Shown here: positions 23,683-33,697 of the stretch, in pieces
Layout of the letters: each line of letters starts with the position of its first letter
Numbering within the stretch: position 1 is the stretch's first letter
Source: an uncultured Dorea sp.
Lineage (GTDB): Bacteria; Bacillota; Clostridia; Lachnospirales; Lachnospiraceae
Length of the DNA stretch: 64,000 nucleotides
Direction of reading: 5' to 3'
Assembly: GCA_910580235.1 (NCBI GenBank)
Contig: CAJTVU010000003.1
Coordinates: 350,168 to 414,167, forward strand
Made by a program: the position numbers and the translations under genes
The notes under the pieces: generated by a model
Database searches by the model: none
Seen by the model: the letters and a program-made list of their open reading frames with translations, nothing else
Told to the model about the DNA's origin: nothing

Positions 23683-25962
23683 TTATCCTTTATAAAAATT
23701 AATCAGACATCCTTTCTGGATGATCTCTCTTTCATTGTCTGTCATATCGCCCAGCTTCAGATGGATCTCTTTTAAGCTGCCGTCTACCACATATGCTTTC
23801 ACATCTGTCTGTTTCTCTTCTATCGCTTTCCTGATGTCCGGCACGAAAATATAATCGCCGTTCCCAAAGGAAAGTGATTCATGATCTTCCTCTGTAATAA
23901 ACGGGAGCATTCCCCAGTTGATCAGATTGGAGCGGTAACGCTTTGTGGCATATTCGTTCGCGATGTTCGCCCAGCCGCCAAGCACTTTCTGACAGGACGC
24001 CGCCTGCTCTCTGGCAGAGCCGTCTCCCGGCTTCACAGCGAAGATCGTGCTGCCCACGCCGATGTTCCCTTCGCCAACGCCTGGATATGCCTGCCTGATC
24101 GTCTCCATCACCGGCCTTAATTCCTCCAGTGCGCCAAGCGGACATTTTCCTTCCTCAATCGCCTTCTGTGCAGCCTGCACCTCTTTCGCCCGTCCCACAT
24201 ACGCAGGATCTTTCCTTGAGAGGGCGAATTCCGCAAGGCCCAGAGGATTCGAGCGATAAGAAGAGGTCTCTCCTGACGGGATCAGTTCGTCTGTAGTCGT
24301 TACCGGATCATGGATCTCAGACACTACTTTCAGGATCAAGTTCTCCGGCAGCGCCGACATGGACGGCCAGTCCTTAATATTCGGCCCAAATTGGATCTCC
24401 ACGCTCGGGTCTGCCACGCCGTGGCTGTCAAAGACACGGTTCGCGTAAATGCTGCTGTCAAAATGATATTTCTTTCCCGTATATTCCACATCCATTTCCG
24501 TCGCCGGGGTGAGGAATCCCTGATTCGCCGCGGTCGCTGCAATAGAGCGGGCGTCCATGAGAGCCACAGAAGCAATCTGGCCGCTCTGCAGCTTCGACCC
24601 TTCGCGATTCGGGAAATTGCGGGTGGAATGCCGGATGGAGAACGCATTATTCGCCGGAGTGTCCCCCGCGCCGAAGCATGGGCCGCAGAACGCTGTCTTT
24701 ACAATCGTTCCTGCCGCCATCAGATCCGCCACCGCACCATTCTTCACCAGCTCCATATAGACTGGCGTACTGGCCGGGTAAACGCTGAATGTAAATGCAT
24801 CTGCTCCAATGTAGCGTCCCTTGATTATGTCCGCTGCGGCACAGATATTCTCAAATCCTCCTCCCGCGCAGCCTGCGATAATCCCCTGATCCACGTACAG
24901 CCTGCCGTCACGCACTTTATCTTGAAGAGAATAGTCGACCGCACCGTCAAGGCTTACAAGCGCTTTCTGCTCTACATCGTGAAGCACGTCTTTCAGATTA
25001 GCATTCACCTCGTCGATCGTATATACATTGGACGGATGGAACGGCATCGCGATCATCGGCCTGATCTCGCTCAAGTCTACATAAACTACGCCCTCATAAT
25101 ATGCCGCCGCGCCTGGCTCCAGTTCCTTATAATCTTCGCTCCTTCCATGGATATCATAGAACTCCTGGATCTTCTCATCGGTCACCCAGATAGAAGACAG
25201 ACAGGTAGTCTCCGTCGTCATTACATCAATGCCAATGCGGAAGTCCGCGCTTAATTTCCCAACGCCCGGCCCCACGAACTCCATTACTTTGTTATTCACA
25301 TACCCATTTCCAAAAGTAGCCCCGATAATGGCCAGCGCCACGTCCTGCGGCCCGACGCCCTTTGCAGGCTCTCCGTCAAGATAGATAGCGATGACTTCCG
25401 GCCTCTTAATATCATACGTCTTATTCAGAAGCTGCTTCACAAGCTCAGGCCCGCCTTCGCCCATAGCCATCGTCCCAAGCGCGCCGTAACGGGTGTGGCT
25501 GTCCGAGCCCAGGATCATCTTGCCGCCGCCAGAGAGCATCTCGCGGGCAAACTGGTGGATAACTGCCTGATGAGGCGGCACATATACGCCTCCATACTTC
25601 TTCGCGCAGGTCAGGCCGAACATGTGATCGTCTTCATTGATCGTTCCGCCTACCGCGCACAGAGAATTGTGACAGTTCGTCAGCACATACGGCATGGGGA
25701 ACTTCTCAAGCCCCGAAGCGCGCGCCGTCTGGATGATCCCTACGAACGTGATGTCGTGGGACGTCAGCTTGTCAAATCTTATCTGAAGCCTGTCCATATT
25801 ACCGGAAGTGTTGTGCTCCTCCAGTATTCTGTATGCGATCGTCTGCTGCCGTGCTTCTTCTATGGAAACATCCTGTCCCAGTCTCGCCTTTACCTCTGCC
25901 TCGTCGGTTACAATGTCCGTCCCATTTAACAGGTACGCTCCTTTGTCGTATAATCTCACCAT
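23683..25962 (-). CDS. Aconitase-family hydratase (YbhJ-like)
   Basis: A 759-residue member of the aconitase superfamily, close in length to the putative hydratase YbhJ of E. coli. The 4Fe-4S ligands are probably the cysteines in NCHNSLCAVGG, GCAGGG and CGPCFGAGD. GSDSHTRYGALGTMAMGEGG is the typical substrate-loop region, and a C-terminal swivel domain contains the CLPF-like RSNLINWGMLPF. AGGAGG precedes the ATG. It lies 22 nt downstream of a PucR-type regulator and is probably controlled by it. The substrate is unknown; a true citrate aconitase is less likely because no other TCA genes are present. Confidence 0.8.
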   Translation of the reverse strand: MVRLYDKGAYLLNGTDIVTDEAEVKARLGQDVSIEEARQQTIAYRILEEHNTSGNMDRLQIRFDKLTSHDITFVGIIQTARASGLEKFPMPYVLTNCHNSLCAVGGTINEDDHMFGLTCAKKYGGVYVPPHQAVIHQFAREMLSGGGKMILGSDSHTRYGALGTMAMGEGGPELVKQLLNKTYDIKRPEVIAIYLDGEPAKGVGPQDVALAIIGATFGNGYVNNKVMEFVGPGVGKLSADFRIGIDVMTTETTCLSSIWVTDEKIQEFYDIHGRSEDYKELEPGAAAYYEGVVYVDLSEIRPMIAMPFHPSNVYTIDEVNANLKDVLHDVEQKALVSLDGAVDYSLQDKVRDGRLYVDQGIIAGCAGGGFENICAAADIIKGRYIGADAFTFSVYPASTPVYMELVKNGAVADLMAAGTIVKTAFCGPCFGAGDTPANNAFSIRHSTRNFPNREGSKLQSGQIASVALMDARSIAATAANQGFLTPATEMDVEYTGKKYHFDSSIYANRVFDSHGVADPSVEIQFGPNIKDWPSMSALPENLILKVVSEIHDPVTTTDELIPSGETSSYRSNPLGLAEFALSRKDPAYVGRAKEVQAAQKAIEEGKCPLGALEELRPVMETIRQAYPGVGEGNIGVGSTIFAVKPGDGSAREQAASCQKVLGGWANIANEYATKRYRSNLINWGMLPFITEEDHESLSFGNGDYIFVPDIRKAIEEKQTDVKAYVVDGSLKEIHLKLGDMTDNEREIIQKGCLINFYKG

Positions 25963-25984
25963 GTCTTTCTCCTCCTGTTCATGT

Positions 25985-27073
25985 CTAAATTTCCATATGC
26001 TTCATATGATTTGCTACCATCATCGCTATCTTGAACGTAAGCGCGTCCTCAAACACCCGGACGTCAAGCCCCGTCTTCTTCTGGATCTTATCCAGGCGGT
26101 ACACAAGCGTGTTGCGATGGATATAGAGCTTCCGCGCCGTCTCCGATATGTTCAGGCTGTTATCGAAAAATGTATAGACCGTTGTCAGCTCCTCCTCCTC
26201 GAACTGTCCTGCCCCTTCCTCTTCAAATACTTCTTTTAAGAACATCCGGCACAAAGAGGACGGCAGCTGATGGATAAGCCGGCCGATCCCAAGCTCATTG
26301 TAGGCGAGGATATTCCTGTCTTCATAGAACACACGCCCCACCTCCAGCGCCATGCGCGCTTCCTTATATGACCGGGACACATCCTTTAGCTCTTCCACGA
26401 TCGTTCCGAAGGCTACCCTTACGCTCACCATCGCTTCCATGTTCAGCGTGTCCGCGACCATGCGCGCCGTCCGGTGCAGATCTGGGTAACCGTCCACAGG
26501 CTCCAGCGCTTTTACAAGGATAATGTGCTTCTCATCCACAGCCGTTACGAAATCGTTGCTCCCCGCAACGTACAGGCCGCGCATAGTCTCCAGCACAAGG
26601 TTCTCCCCTTCTTTCTTCGCCTCGATGGTGAACACGGCTCTCCTCTGCTCCGGAGGGATGTGCATTTTTTTCGCCTGATTATAAATATCTACAAGCAGCA
26701 TGTTATCGAGGATCAGGCTCTGCATGAAACGGTTCCTGTCCATCCTCTCCTTATACGCAGCTATGAGGCTCTCCAGATTCTCTCTTCCGAGCCCTCCTGC
26801 AATGGGGATCCGGCTCTCCTTGCCTCTGACGACCAGAATATACAGAGGCTCCCCGTCGTCACAGACAAGAAACAGTCCCATATCCTGCTCTGCCTTCTCT
26901 TCCATACCGTTGTCCACATCTTTCAGAAACCCGGCGACCGCCTCCTCTTCTCTTTTTTCTTTCTCCCGATCCGCCACAAGGACATTGCCCTGCATGTCCC
27001 ATATGGAGCATATAAGCCCTGTAACTTTCGAAATACTCTGCACCGTCTTGTGCAGTACTTGATTCGACAGCAA
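25985..27073 (-). CDS. PucR/CdaR-type transcriptional regulator
   Basis: 362 residues. The C-terminal 60 residues hold the PucR HTH signature (NISETARKLYIHRNTLVYRLDKIQKKTGLDVRVFEDALTFKIAMM is the family hallmark region). A GGDEF-like linker domain lies in the middle, and an N-terminal sensor-like region of about 130 residues begins LSNQVLHKTVQSIS. The start is TTG at 27073 with AAGGAGG 7 nt upstream. It is the first gene of a two-gene operon with the hydratase, so control of that gene by a small-molecule ligand is the likely role. Confidence 0.85.
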   Translation of the reverse strand: MLSNQVLHKTVQSISKVTGLICSIWDMQGNVLVADREKEKREEEAVAGFLKDVDNGMEEKAEQDMGLFLVCDDGEPLYILVVRGKESRIPIAGGLGRENLESLIAAYKERMDRNRFMQSLILDNMLLVDIYNQAKKMHIPPEQRRAVFTIEAKKEGENLVLETMRGLYVAGSNDFVTAVDEKHIILVKALEPVDGYPDLHRTARMVADTLNMEAMVSVRVAFGTIVEELKDVSRSYKEARMALEVGRVFYEDRNILAYNELGIGRLIHQLPSSLCRMFLKEVFEEEGAGQFEEEELTTVYTFFDNSLNISETARKLYIHRNTLVYRLDKIQKKTGLDVRVFEDALTFKIAMMVANHMKHMEI

Positions 27074-27165
27074 TGAAGCCCCTCCTTTTCATCTCTTATT
27101 TCAAACCTTACGGGGCATAGTCCGCCTGCCCCTCACAGGAGCCTGTGTTACAGGATGCCCGCACA

Positions 27166-27194
27166 GATATATTTTAACATACATTGTACTACAA
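27166..27194 (-). promoter_or_regulatory. Possible promoter and operator of the PucR-hydratase operon
   Basis: On the minus strand TTGTAG-N17-TATATC. The palindrome TTGTACTACAA (27184-27194, plus strand) overlaps the -35 box. Two hairpins, CACAGG/CCTGTG and GGGGCA/TGCCCC, lie in the 5' UTR. Confidence 0.4.
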
Positions 27195-27289
27195 TGGAAA
27201 TAAAAACAAAATGCGCCGCAGCCAGTGTACAGAACAGCCGGCCGGGGCACATTCGTAATCTACTTTTTCATTCTGTTATCTTTGCTCCG

Positions 27290-27916
27290 CTAAGGCTGTA
27301 TGAAGAGCGCATCCTGGATATCTGCCATCTGGGACTCGTCAATGCCGTAAGCGCCGCTCTCGTCCGCCGTCACTTTCACCTCAAATGTGGTCGGCTCATC
27401 ATATTCATTCGCTTCTACCGCTCTTGCAATGCTCTCATTGAGAAGCTTAAAGAATGCCTGCTCGCTCTCCAGCGGGCTCTCCCCTGCAGCGATCATCTCC
27501 TCCGTAAGCGCTGCGGAATTCTCCTCTATTTTCGTATATACAAGAGAAGGAGTAATCTCAACTGTGACGATGTAGCTGCCGTCCTCCTGCTCTTTTGCTT
27601 CCTTTACTTCGTATTTTGCTAACTTCTCTAACGTCTTCGTACTCGCTACATAAGCAGCGATCTCCTCTTCCGTAGGCTCTCCGATCCCTGTAAGCTCCCG
27701 CTCGGCAAGAGCCGTCCTGTTATCTTCGATCTCCTTTGCCGCCTCTTTTTCAGACAAGTTGCGGAATTCTGCGTATTTGGCATATTCTTCATGGTAATTG
27801 GCATCCAATACGCTCTTCGTATATCCTGCCGCGTCAAACTCTTTTCCACATGCCACGAGTCCCAGACACATCATGGCCGCCAGCGCTGCCGTCAATACTT
27901 TGCTTCTTCTCTTCAT
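27290..27916 (-). CDS. Putative lipoprotein of unknown function
   Basis: 208 residues. A lipoprotein signal peptide (MKRRSKVLTAALAAMMCLGLVAC, with lipobox LVAC and modified Cys at position 23) leads to an acidic, helical soluble domain without motifs I recognise. GGAAGGGAG precedes the ATG. It is a single gene, divergent from the DUF885 peptidase. Predicted location is the outer face of the membrane. It resembles other small clostridial lipoproteins annotated only as hypothetical. Confidence 0.75.
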   Translation of the reverse strand: MKRRSKVLTAALAAMMCLGLVACGKEFDAAGYTKSVLDANYHEEYAKYAEFRNLSEKEAAKEIEDNRTALAERELTGIGEPTEEEIAAYVASTKTLEKLAKYEVKEAKEQEDGSYIVTVEITPSLVYTKIEENSAALTEEMIAAGESPLESEQAFFKLLNESIARAVEANEYDEPTTFEVKVTADESGAYGIDESQMADIQDALFIQP

Positions 27917-27959
27917 TGTTCTCTCCCTTCCTCTTCCAGATGATTACAGTTATAAGTTT

Positions 27960-27971
27960 ATACCATGGTAT
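27960..27971. promoter_or_regulatory. Palindrome between divergent genes
   Basis: ATACCATGGTAT is a perfect 12-bp palindrome in the 111-nt gap between the lipoprotein and DUF885 genes. It could be an operator, or the shortest form of the TGATACC repeat family (TTATACC-ATGGTATGATA). Confidence 0.35.
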
Positions 27972-28027
27972 GATACATGTCAATCGGATTCCCTGCATAT
28001 ACATATTAAAAAACTGTCAGGTCCGTT

Positions 28028-29806
28028 ATGTCCAAAAAGCATTCTGTTATTACTTTAATCTGTTCTGTCTGCCTGCTGCTCTTCTTTGTTTTTTTCTTCC
28101 TCCATATGACCCGGGATGAAAACCAAAAGTTCGAAGACTATGCGTCGGCGCTTTTCTGTCAGGAAGTATCTTCTAGTACGATCTCTCTCCATTACACTTT
28201 AAAAGACCCGGAAAAATACGATATTACACATACCCCTGTCTCGCTCGGCGCTCTGACTTGCGACGCCGACGCCGTCTGTGCCGCTACGGAGAATGCTCTT
28301 GCTCTTCTCCATTCCCACAACAGAGGAAAATTGTCAGAAGCCAACAAGCAGACTTACGATGTACTGGAAGCATATTTCTCCTCTTCTTTAGCAGAAGGAA
28401 AATATATCCTGTATGAAGAGCCCCTTGCGCCTCTGACCGGAACCCAGTCCCAGCTTCCGGTAGTCCTGTCGGAATACCGCTTTTACAATGCCGCAGACTG
28501 CGATATTTATCTGGAGCTCCTCACCAAAATACCGGAATATTTCCGCTCAGTCATTGCATTTGAGCAGGCCAAATCTGACGCGGGATTTTTTATGGCGGAT
28601 TACAGCGCAGACGCCCTTATCGAAGAGTGCGCCGCCTTCGTGGAAATGGGAAGCTCTAATTACCTGTACTCTTCTTTCGAGGATCGCCTTTCCTCGTTAG
28701 ATCTGCCCGAGGAGGCTGTCTCTGACTACATAGAGACAAATCGCCATAACATTGAAAACTATGTGTTCCCTGCCTATCAGGAGCTCATCCAGTCCCTCAC
28801 TCAGCTAAAGGGGACAGGGAAAAATACCGGAGGGCTCTGCCATCTCCCGGACGGAGATAAATACTATGCGCTGACCGTAGCCTCTCAGACCGGCTCTTCC
28901 CGCACTATCCCCGAGCTTCAGGAGCTTACCCTGGCTCAGATAGCCGCGGACTCCACCGCACTGCAGCAAGTGCTGGCCGCCGCCAATGCTCATTCTGACA
29001 CAGGCTCGCCCTCTGATACTGATCCATCTTCCCTGACGGATATCCTGACCTTGGAGGAGACATTTCCAGACAGCTCTCCAGGCGATATTTTAAGAGATCT
29101 GGAAGAAGGGATCCGCGGCGCTTTCCCGGCTCCTCCCGAGGTAAATACGGAGGTAAAGTATGTGCAAGAATCCATGGAAGAATACTTAAGCCCGGCATTC
29201 TATATGATCCCGGCAATCGATGACACGGAAAATAACGTCATTTACATAAACGAGGAACATATGCCTGACGGGCTGACGCTCTTCACTACACTGGCGCACG
29301 AGGGTTATCCCGGCCACCTTTACCAGACCGTCTATTACTCCTCCACTAATCCAAATCCAATCCGCAGCCTTTTAAGCTTTGGGGGGTACACCGAGGGGTG
29401 GGCGACTTATGGGGAGATGATGAGCTATTACCTCGCGCCACTTTCCAAAGAGCAGGCGACATTGATGCAGCGCAACTCTTCCATTATCCTGGGCCTTTAT
29501 GCACTGGCAGACATGGGGATCCACTATGATGGGTGGAGCCTCCTGGACACAGTCTCCTTTTTCCGGGACTATGGCATTACCGACAACGATACCATAGAAG
29601 AGATCTATGAGCTCATCGTCGCCGATCCCGGAAATTACCTGAAATACTATATCGGATATGTAGAATTCCTGGAATTAAAAAAAGACGCCATGGAAGAATG
29701 GGGCGACAAATTCACACAAGAACGCTTCCACAAAGCCGTTCTCGAAATCGGCCCCGCCCCCTTCGACATCCTGCGAAAATATATGTTGGGGACGTACGCT
29801 TTTTGA
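28028..29806 (+). CDS. DUF885-family zinc metallopeptidase, membrane anchored
   Basis: 592 residues. An N-terminal membrane segment (VITLICSVCLLLFFVFFFL) acts as signal anchor. The large extracytoplasmic DUF885 domain ends in a zinc-peptidase core with HEGYPGH (two His ligands and the catalytic Glu) and GYTEGWATYGE, which supplies the third ligand. Family members are carboxypeptidase-like enzymes of uncertain substrate. The Shine-Dalgarno (CAGG) is weak. The final six codons and the stop lie inside the stem and loop of a terminator-like hairpin (29788-29822), so the C-terminus may have been remodelled by a repeat. Confidence 0.85.
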   Translation: MSKKHSVITLICSVCLLLFFVFFFLHMTRDENQKFEDYASALFCQEVSSSTISLHYTLKDPEKYDITHTPVSLGALTCDADAVCAATENALALLHSHNRGKLSEANKQTYDVLEAYFSSSLAEGKYILYEEPLAPLTGTQSQLPVVLSEYRFYNAADCDIYLELLTKIPEYFRSVIAFEQAKSDAGFFMADYSADALIEECAAFVEMGSSNYLYSSFEDRLSSLDLPEEAVSDYIETNRHNIENYVFPAYQELIQSLTQLKGTGKNTGGLCHLPDGDKYYALTVASQTGSSRTIPELQELTLAQIAADSTALQQVLAAANAHSDTGSPSDTDPSSLTDILTLEETFPDSSPGDILRDLEEGIRGAFPAPPEVNTEVKYVQESMEEYLSPAFYMIPAIDDTENNVIYINEEHMPDGLTLFTTLAHEGYPGHLYQTVYYSSTNPNPIRSLLSFGGYTEGWATYGEMMSYYLAPLSKEQATLMQRNSSIILGLYALADMGIHYDGWSLLDTVSFFRDYGITDNDTIEEIYELIVADPGNYLKYYIGYVEFLELKKDAMEEWGDKFTQERFHKAVLEIGPAPFDILRKYMLGTYAF

Positions 29807-29826
29807 CAAAGTGTACGTCCCCTTTT
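29788..29826 (+). terminator. Terminator overlapping the end of the DUF885 gene
   Basis: A 15-bp stem (GGGGACGTACGCTTT at 29788-29802 with 29808-29822) is followed by TTTT. The stop codon at 29804-29806 is in the loop. Confidence 0.8.
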
Positions 29827-29870
29827 AGCAAAATGGGTGTCCCTTTCTTTAAAAACGGGTGTCCCCTCTT

Positions 29871-30401
29871 CTACCCCGCCATCATGCCGGCCAGTACGAC
29901 GCTGGCTGCAAGCCCTGCAAATGTGGCTATCAGCGCGCCTGTCAGTGTATATCTCGTCTTTGACACTTTGGCCGTCATAAAATATACGCTCATGGTATAG
30001 AAAATGGTTTCTGTACAGGACATGCTGATGGAGGCTATAAGCCCGAGGAAGGAATCAGTCCCGAACTCCTTATATGCATCAAGGAGAAGCCCTGTGGCCG
30101 CCGAGGATGAGAACATTTTTACGACGGTGAGGGGAACCATCTCTCCCGGGAACCCAATGTATTTTGTGACGTTCCCAATATGTCCCGCCAGAAAATCCAG
30201 GAATCCCGACGCACGGAGCACGCCCACCGCTACCATAAGCCCAACAAGCGTAGGCATGATTTTAATGACCGTGAAGAATCCGCTTCTGGCCCCTTTGATA
30301 AAGGTGTCATAAACATCCACTTTCATCAGGATCCCATAACATACGATCCCGAAAATGACCATCGGTATTATCATATCTGTAAGATAGAGAAAAAAACGCA
30401 T
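29871..30401 (-). CDS. spmB: Spore maturation protein B
   Basis: A 176-residue membrane protein of the nucleoside-recognition (Gate) domain family, with about five membrane helices and the conserved blocks IIPMVIFGIVCYG, KIMPTLVGLMVAVGVLRASG and SCTETIFYTMSVYF. SpmB works with SpmA in spore-core dehydration in Bacillus. GGAGAGGAG precedes the ATG. Its partner spmA is divergent, 92 nt away, not in the usual spmA-spmB order. Confidence 0.88.
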   Translation of the reverse strand: MRFFLYLTDMIIPMVIFGIVCYGILMKVDVYDTFIKGARSGFFTVIKIMPTLVGLMVAVGVLRASGFLDFLAGHIGNVTKYIGFPGEMVPLTVVKMFSSSAATGLLLDAYKEFGTDSFLGLIASISMSCTETIFYTMSVYFMTAKVSKTRYTLTGALIATFAGLAASVVLAGMMAG

Positions 30402-30493
30402 GTGCTCCTCTCCGTTCTTATCCTGTTTCTCCTAATAAGTCTACGCTTCGGTTTTCCTTCATATACATATAAAAAATCAATCAGGTATCTTCT

Positions 30494-31111
30494 ATGTTAA
30501 ATTATTTATGGGCGGGCATGATCCTGGTCGGCATCATCTTCGCCGCATTTACCGGACGCATGCCCGAGATTACCAACGCCGCACTGGATTCCTCTAAGGA
30601 AGCGGTCACTTTATGTATTACTATGATGGGGGTCATGTCTTTTTGGGTAGGCCTTATGGAAATCGCTGCAAAAGCAGATATCATCAAAAGCGCTTCCCGG
30701 AAAATGAAGCCTCTCATCCGTTTTCTTTTCCCCTCCCTCCCCGCAGGACATCCGGCTGTCGATCCGATCACGGCAAACATTATCGCCAATGTTCTTGGGC
30801 TTGGGTGGGCGGCGACACCGGCCGGGCTAAAAGCAATGGAAGAGCTTTCTAAGCTGGAGGATGATCGGAGGCGCGGGCTTCTCCCCGGCCCTGTGAGAAA
30901 GCGGGGCATTGCAAGCAACGAAATGTGTACCTTCCTTATTATTAATATCTCCTCCCTCCAGCTCATTCCTGTGAATGTCATCGCCTACAGGAGCCAGTAC
31001 GGCAGTACGAACCCGGCGGCGATCGTGGGGGCGGCGATCGTCGCCACGGCGGTCAGTACGGTCGCCGCAGTCATATATTGCAAAACGATGGATAGGAAAC
31101 GGGGAGTGTGA
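30494..31111 (+). CDS. spmA: Spore maturation protein A
   Basis: A 205-residue membrane protein with the SpmA signatures MGVMSFWVGLMEIAAKADI, HPAVDPITANIIANVLGLGWAATPAGLKAM and the Asn/Glu-containing SNEMCTFLIINISSLQLIP. Shine-Dalgarno AGG is weak. The 3' end forms the 5' arm of a perfect 13-bp hairpin (31090-31130). Together with spmB it points to an endospore former. Confidence 0.88.
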   Translation: MLNYLWAGMILVGIIFAAFTGRMPEITNAALDSSKEAVTLCITMMGVMSFWVGLMEIAAKADIIKSASRKMKPLIRFLFPSLPAGHPAVDPITANIIANVLGLGWAATPAGLKAMEELSKLEDDRRRGLLPGPVRKRGIASNEMCTFLIINISSLQLIPVNVIAYRSQYGSTNPAAIVGAAIVATAVSTVAAVIYCKTMDRKRGV

Positions 31112-31130
31112 GGCTCTCCGTTTCCTATCC
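31090..31130. terminator. Hairpin overlapping the spmA stop codon
   Basis: A perfect 13-bp stem (31090-31102 with 31118-31130) spans the spmA stop codon. No T run follows on the plus strand, so it may be a stabilising or repeat-derived hairpin rather than a classic terminator. Confidence 0.5.
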
Positions 31131-31242
31131 CATTCATCCAAAAAATAATAAATATGTAGAATATGGTAAAATATGCCCGCCCTTGTCAAAGATATGATAC
31201 AATAAATAAAAATACAAATGAGGAAATTATAGGATATCTCAC

Positions 31243-33672
31243 ATGATCGCACATATTTCAGATGATGGGCTTAATAGAGAAGAGTCTGTGGCAGACCACA
31301 CAAAAAAGACGGCGTTTTTGTGTGGCAAAAAGGGCGAGCGGTACAACCTCTCTCAGTTTATGTCGCTCTGCGGCATCTTACATGATATGGGGAAGAACAA
31401 GCAGGACTTCGACGATTATCTGCATGCGGATGAAAAGATCCGCCAGAAGCTAAGAGGCACAATCCCACACGCGTCGACAGGGGCGAAATATATCTATGAC
31501 TTGCACCATAATGATGCCGGGCATACAAAATTTATGGTCGAGATGATCTCTTATGCGATCGCAGCACATCACGGCCTGTTCGATTGTGTCGATGCAGAAC
31601 ATACAGACCGGTTCTCTCAAAAGCTGGAGCAAGTAGATAATTATGACGAGGCGCGCCGTAATGCGGAGCAGGACTATCTGCGCGGCTATGAGCTGGATAA
31701 GATCTTTGTAGAAGCATCCGATGAATTTCTTATGATCTGGAATAAGCTAAAAACGCTGTCTTCCAGATTACAATCTGTCTTATCATCGAAAAACGATCCA
31801 AATATAAACGAGAAGTCATCTGATTACAGTTTTTTTCTATTTTCATGCCTGCAACGGCTAATCCTCTCCATGCTCATTGATTCCGACTGGGAAGCGACTT
31901 CTGATTTTATGGAAGATGTCGACACACTAGCAAAGCAGCCTGCATTCAACACAGCAGCTGTCTTTGAAAAAGCCAGCGAAAACTTCCAGACATATATGGA
32001 CAAAAAGCGTCAATCCACGGACAGCTCCCGGCTGACCGACAAAGAAAAGGCTATACTTGAGGCAAGGAACCTGTTGCAAGACGAGTGCCGACAATTCGCA
32101 GAACATCCGGCGGGGATATATTGTCTCCCCATCCCTACTGGCGGCGGGAAGACTCTCAGCGGCCTGGCCTATGCACTGGAGTATTGCAGGCTGCACCCGG
32201 AAACAGAACGCATTATTTATGTTTCACCGTACATATCCATTACAGAACAGAACGCGCAAGTATTCCGCGAAGCGATCGGTAATAACGAATGGATATTAGA
32301 ACATCACTCTTCTGTAATCAGAAATGACGAGATGGAAAGCGAAGATTACCGGGCAGGTAAATTCCTAAAATATGATATTAACTGGGAAGAGCCTTTTATC
32401 TGCACAACTTTCGTCCAATTCATGAACACGCTCTTTTCAGATAAAAGCGAGTCAATACGGAGGATGCACAGGCTCTCCAACGCGGTCGTGATCATTGATG
32501 AAGTACAGTCAATGCCGTTAAAATGTATACATACATTTAATTATATGATGAATTTTCTAAATGCCATATGTAATACAAATATTATCCTGTGTACTGCGAC
32601 GCAGCCAACTTTGGAGGAGGCCGATTGTCCGGTCTGCTACAGTGATCCAAAATATATGATAAAAAATCCAGGGAAATGGTTTCAGAAGTTTGAACGTGTT
32701 AAGATCCATACGCCGGATCCGCATCAAAAACATACATTTGAGAGCCTCAAAGACGAGATCCTGGAGCGGACAGAGGAATATAGATCCATCCTCGTAGTAC
32801 TGAATACGAAATCAGCCGTAAGAAGTCTGTATGACCTATTAAGCGCATGCAGCATCCATACAGAATATCTTACAACCAATCTATGCGCGGAGCACAGAAG
32901 CGACAAGATAAGATCTATAAAAGAATTGCTTGGCCAAAAGCAAGAAACAATCGTTGTGATCAGCACAAATCTGATCGAGGCGGGCGTAGATATCTCTTTT
33001 GAATGTGTATACCGCTCTATGACAGGCCTGGACAGCCTGGCGCAGACCGCGGGACGCTGCAACAGGAATGGGGAGATGGAATACGGGACGCTCCACCTGA
33101 TCAATCTTGAAGGTGAAAATACCGGGAATATGGAGGAGCTGCAGCAGAATATAAGAGTGCTGGAAAATATATTGTATCAATATAATAACAGCGGTACACA
33201 AGACGGCCTGCTGGCACCTGAATGGATGGACAAGTATTATAAGGGCGTGTACTTTTATGGATCTGATAAAATGAATTTCCCTATTCAGAAGTTAGGTACA
33301 AGCATCCTGGAGCTCCTGTCAAGAGGATTTGGCCCAATGGAGAGGAGGAATCAGATGAATCCGGCATACAAGACCGCCGGGCAAGCGTACCGGGTAATAG
33401 ACGACAGCTCCTTCGGGGTAATCGTCCCCTATAAGAAAGGAGCAGAGCTTATAGAGGCTATTCAGACATCCTCTGACATGTCAGGGATAAAAAGATATAT
33501 ACGGCAGGCGCAGAGGTACACAGTAAATATTCGGGCGGGCCAATTAAAAAAGTTCGAAGGGCTGGTACAGCCAGTAAGCGATAAAATACCCGATCTATAT
33601 ATGGTAGCGGCGCCTGGAGCATACAGCATGGAATACGGGATCGCCCCAGAGTGGGAGACACTTATTTTTTAA
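31243..33672 (+). CDS. cas3: CRISPR-associated helicase/nuclease Cas3 (type I-C)
   Basis: An 809-residue fusion of an N-terminal HD nuclease (about residues 1-220: ADHTKKTAFL, ILHDMGKN, PHASTGAKY) and an SF2 helicase (Walker A IPTGGGKT near residue 305, Walker B IIDEVQ, motif VI QTAGRCNRNG). Cas3 degrades target DNA after Cascade recruitment. It is the first gene of the cas operon. A TTGTCA at 31183-31188 may be the -35 of its promoter, but no good -10 is visible. TAGGA precedes the ATG. Confidence 0.95.
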   Translation: MIAHISDDGLNREESVADHTKKTAFLCGKKGERYNLSQFMSLCGILHDMGKNKQDFDDYLHADEKIRQKLRGTIPHASTGAKYIYDLHHNDAGHTKFMVEMISYAIAAHHGLFDCVDAEHTDRFSQKLEQVDNYDEARRNAEQDYLRGYELDKIFVEASDEFLMIWNKLKTLSSRLQSVLSSKNDPNINEKSSDYSFFLFSCLQRLILSMLIDSDWEATSDFMEDVDTLAKQPAFNTAAVFEKASENFQTYMDKKRQSTDSSRLTDKEKAILEARNLLQDECRQFAEHPAGIYCLPIPTGGGKTLSGLAYALEYCRLHPETERIIYVSPYISITEQNAQVFREAIGNNEWILEHHSSVIRNDEMESEDYRAGKFLKYDINWEEPFICTTFVQFMNTLFSDKSESIRRMHRLSNAVVIIDEVQSMPLKCIHTFNYMMNFLNAICNTNIILCTATQPTLEEADCPVCYSDPKYMIKNPGKWFQKFERVKIHTPDPHQKHTFESLKDEILERTEEYRSILVVLNTKSAVRSLYDLLSACSIHTEYLTTNLCAEHRSDKIRSIKELLGQKQETIVVISTNLIEAGVDISFECVYRSMTGLDSLAQTAGRCNRNGEMEYGTLHLINLEGENTGNMEELQQNIRVLENILYQYNNSGTQDGLLAPEWMDKYYKGVYFYGSDKMNFPIQKLGTSILELLSRGFGPMERRNQMNPAYKTAGQAYRVIDDSSFGVIVPYKKGAELIEAIQTSSDMSGIKRYIRQAQRYTVNIRAGQLKKFEGLVQPVSDKIPDLYMVAAPGAYSMEYGIAPEWETLIF

Positions 33673-33697
33673 CAGAGGTGAGAAAGGAGGAGAAGAC

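Noticed and set aside
24310..25254. A 314-codon plus-strand frame opposite the hydratase gene.
   Set aside because: Antisense to a full-length aconitase-family gene; peptide composition is not protein-like.
31183..31210. A promoter for the cas operon at TTGTCA.
   Set aside because: No acceptable -10 hexamer lies at 16-18 nt, so no promoter feature is recorded.
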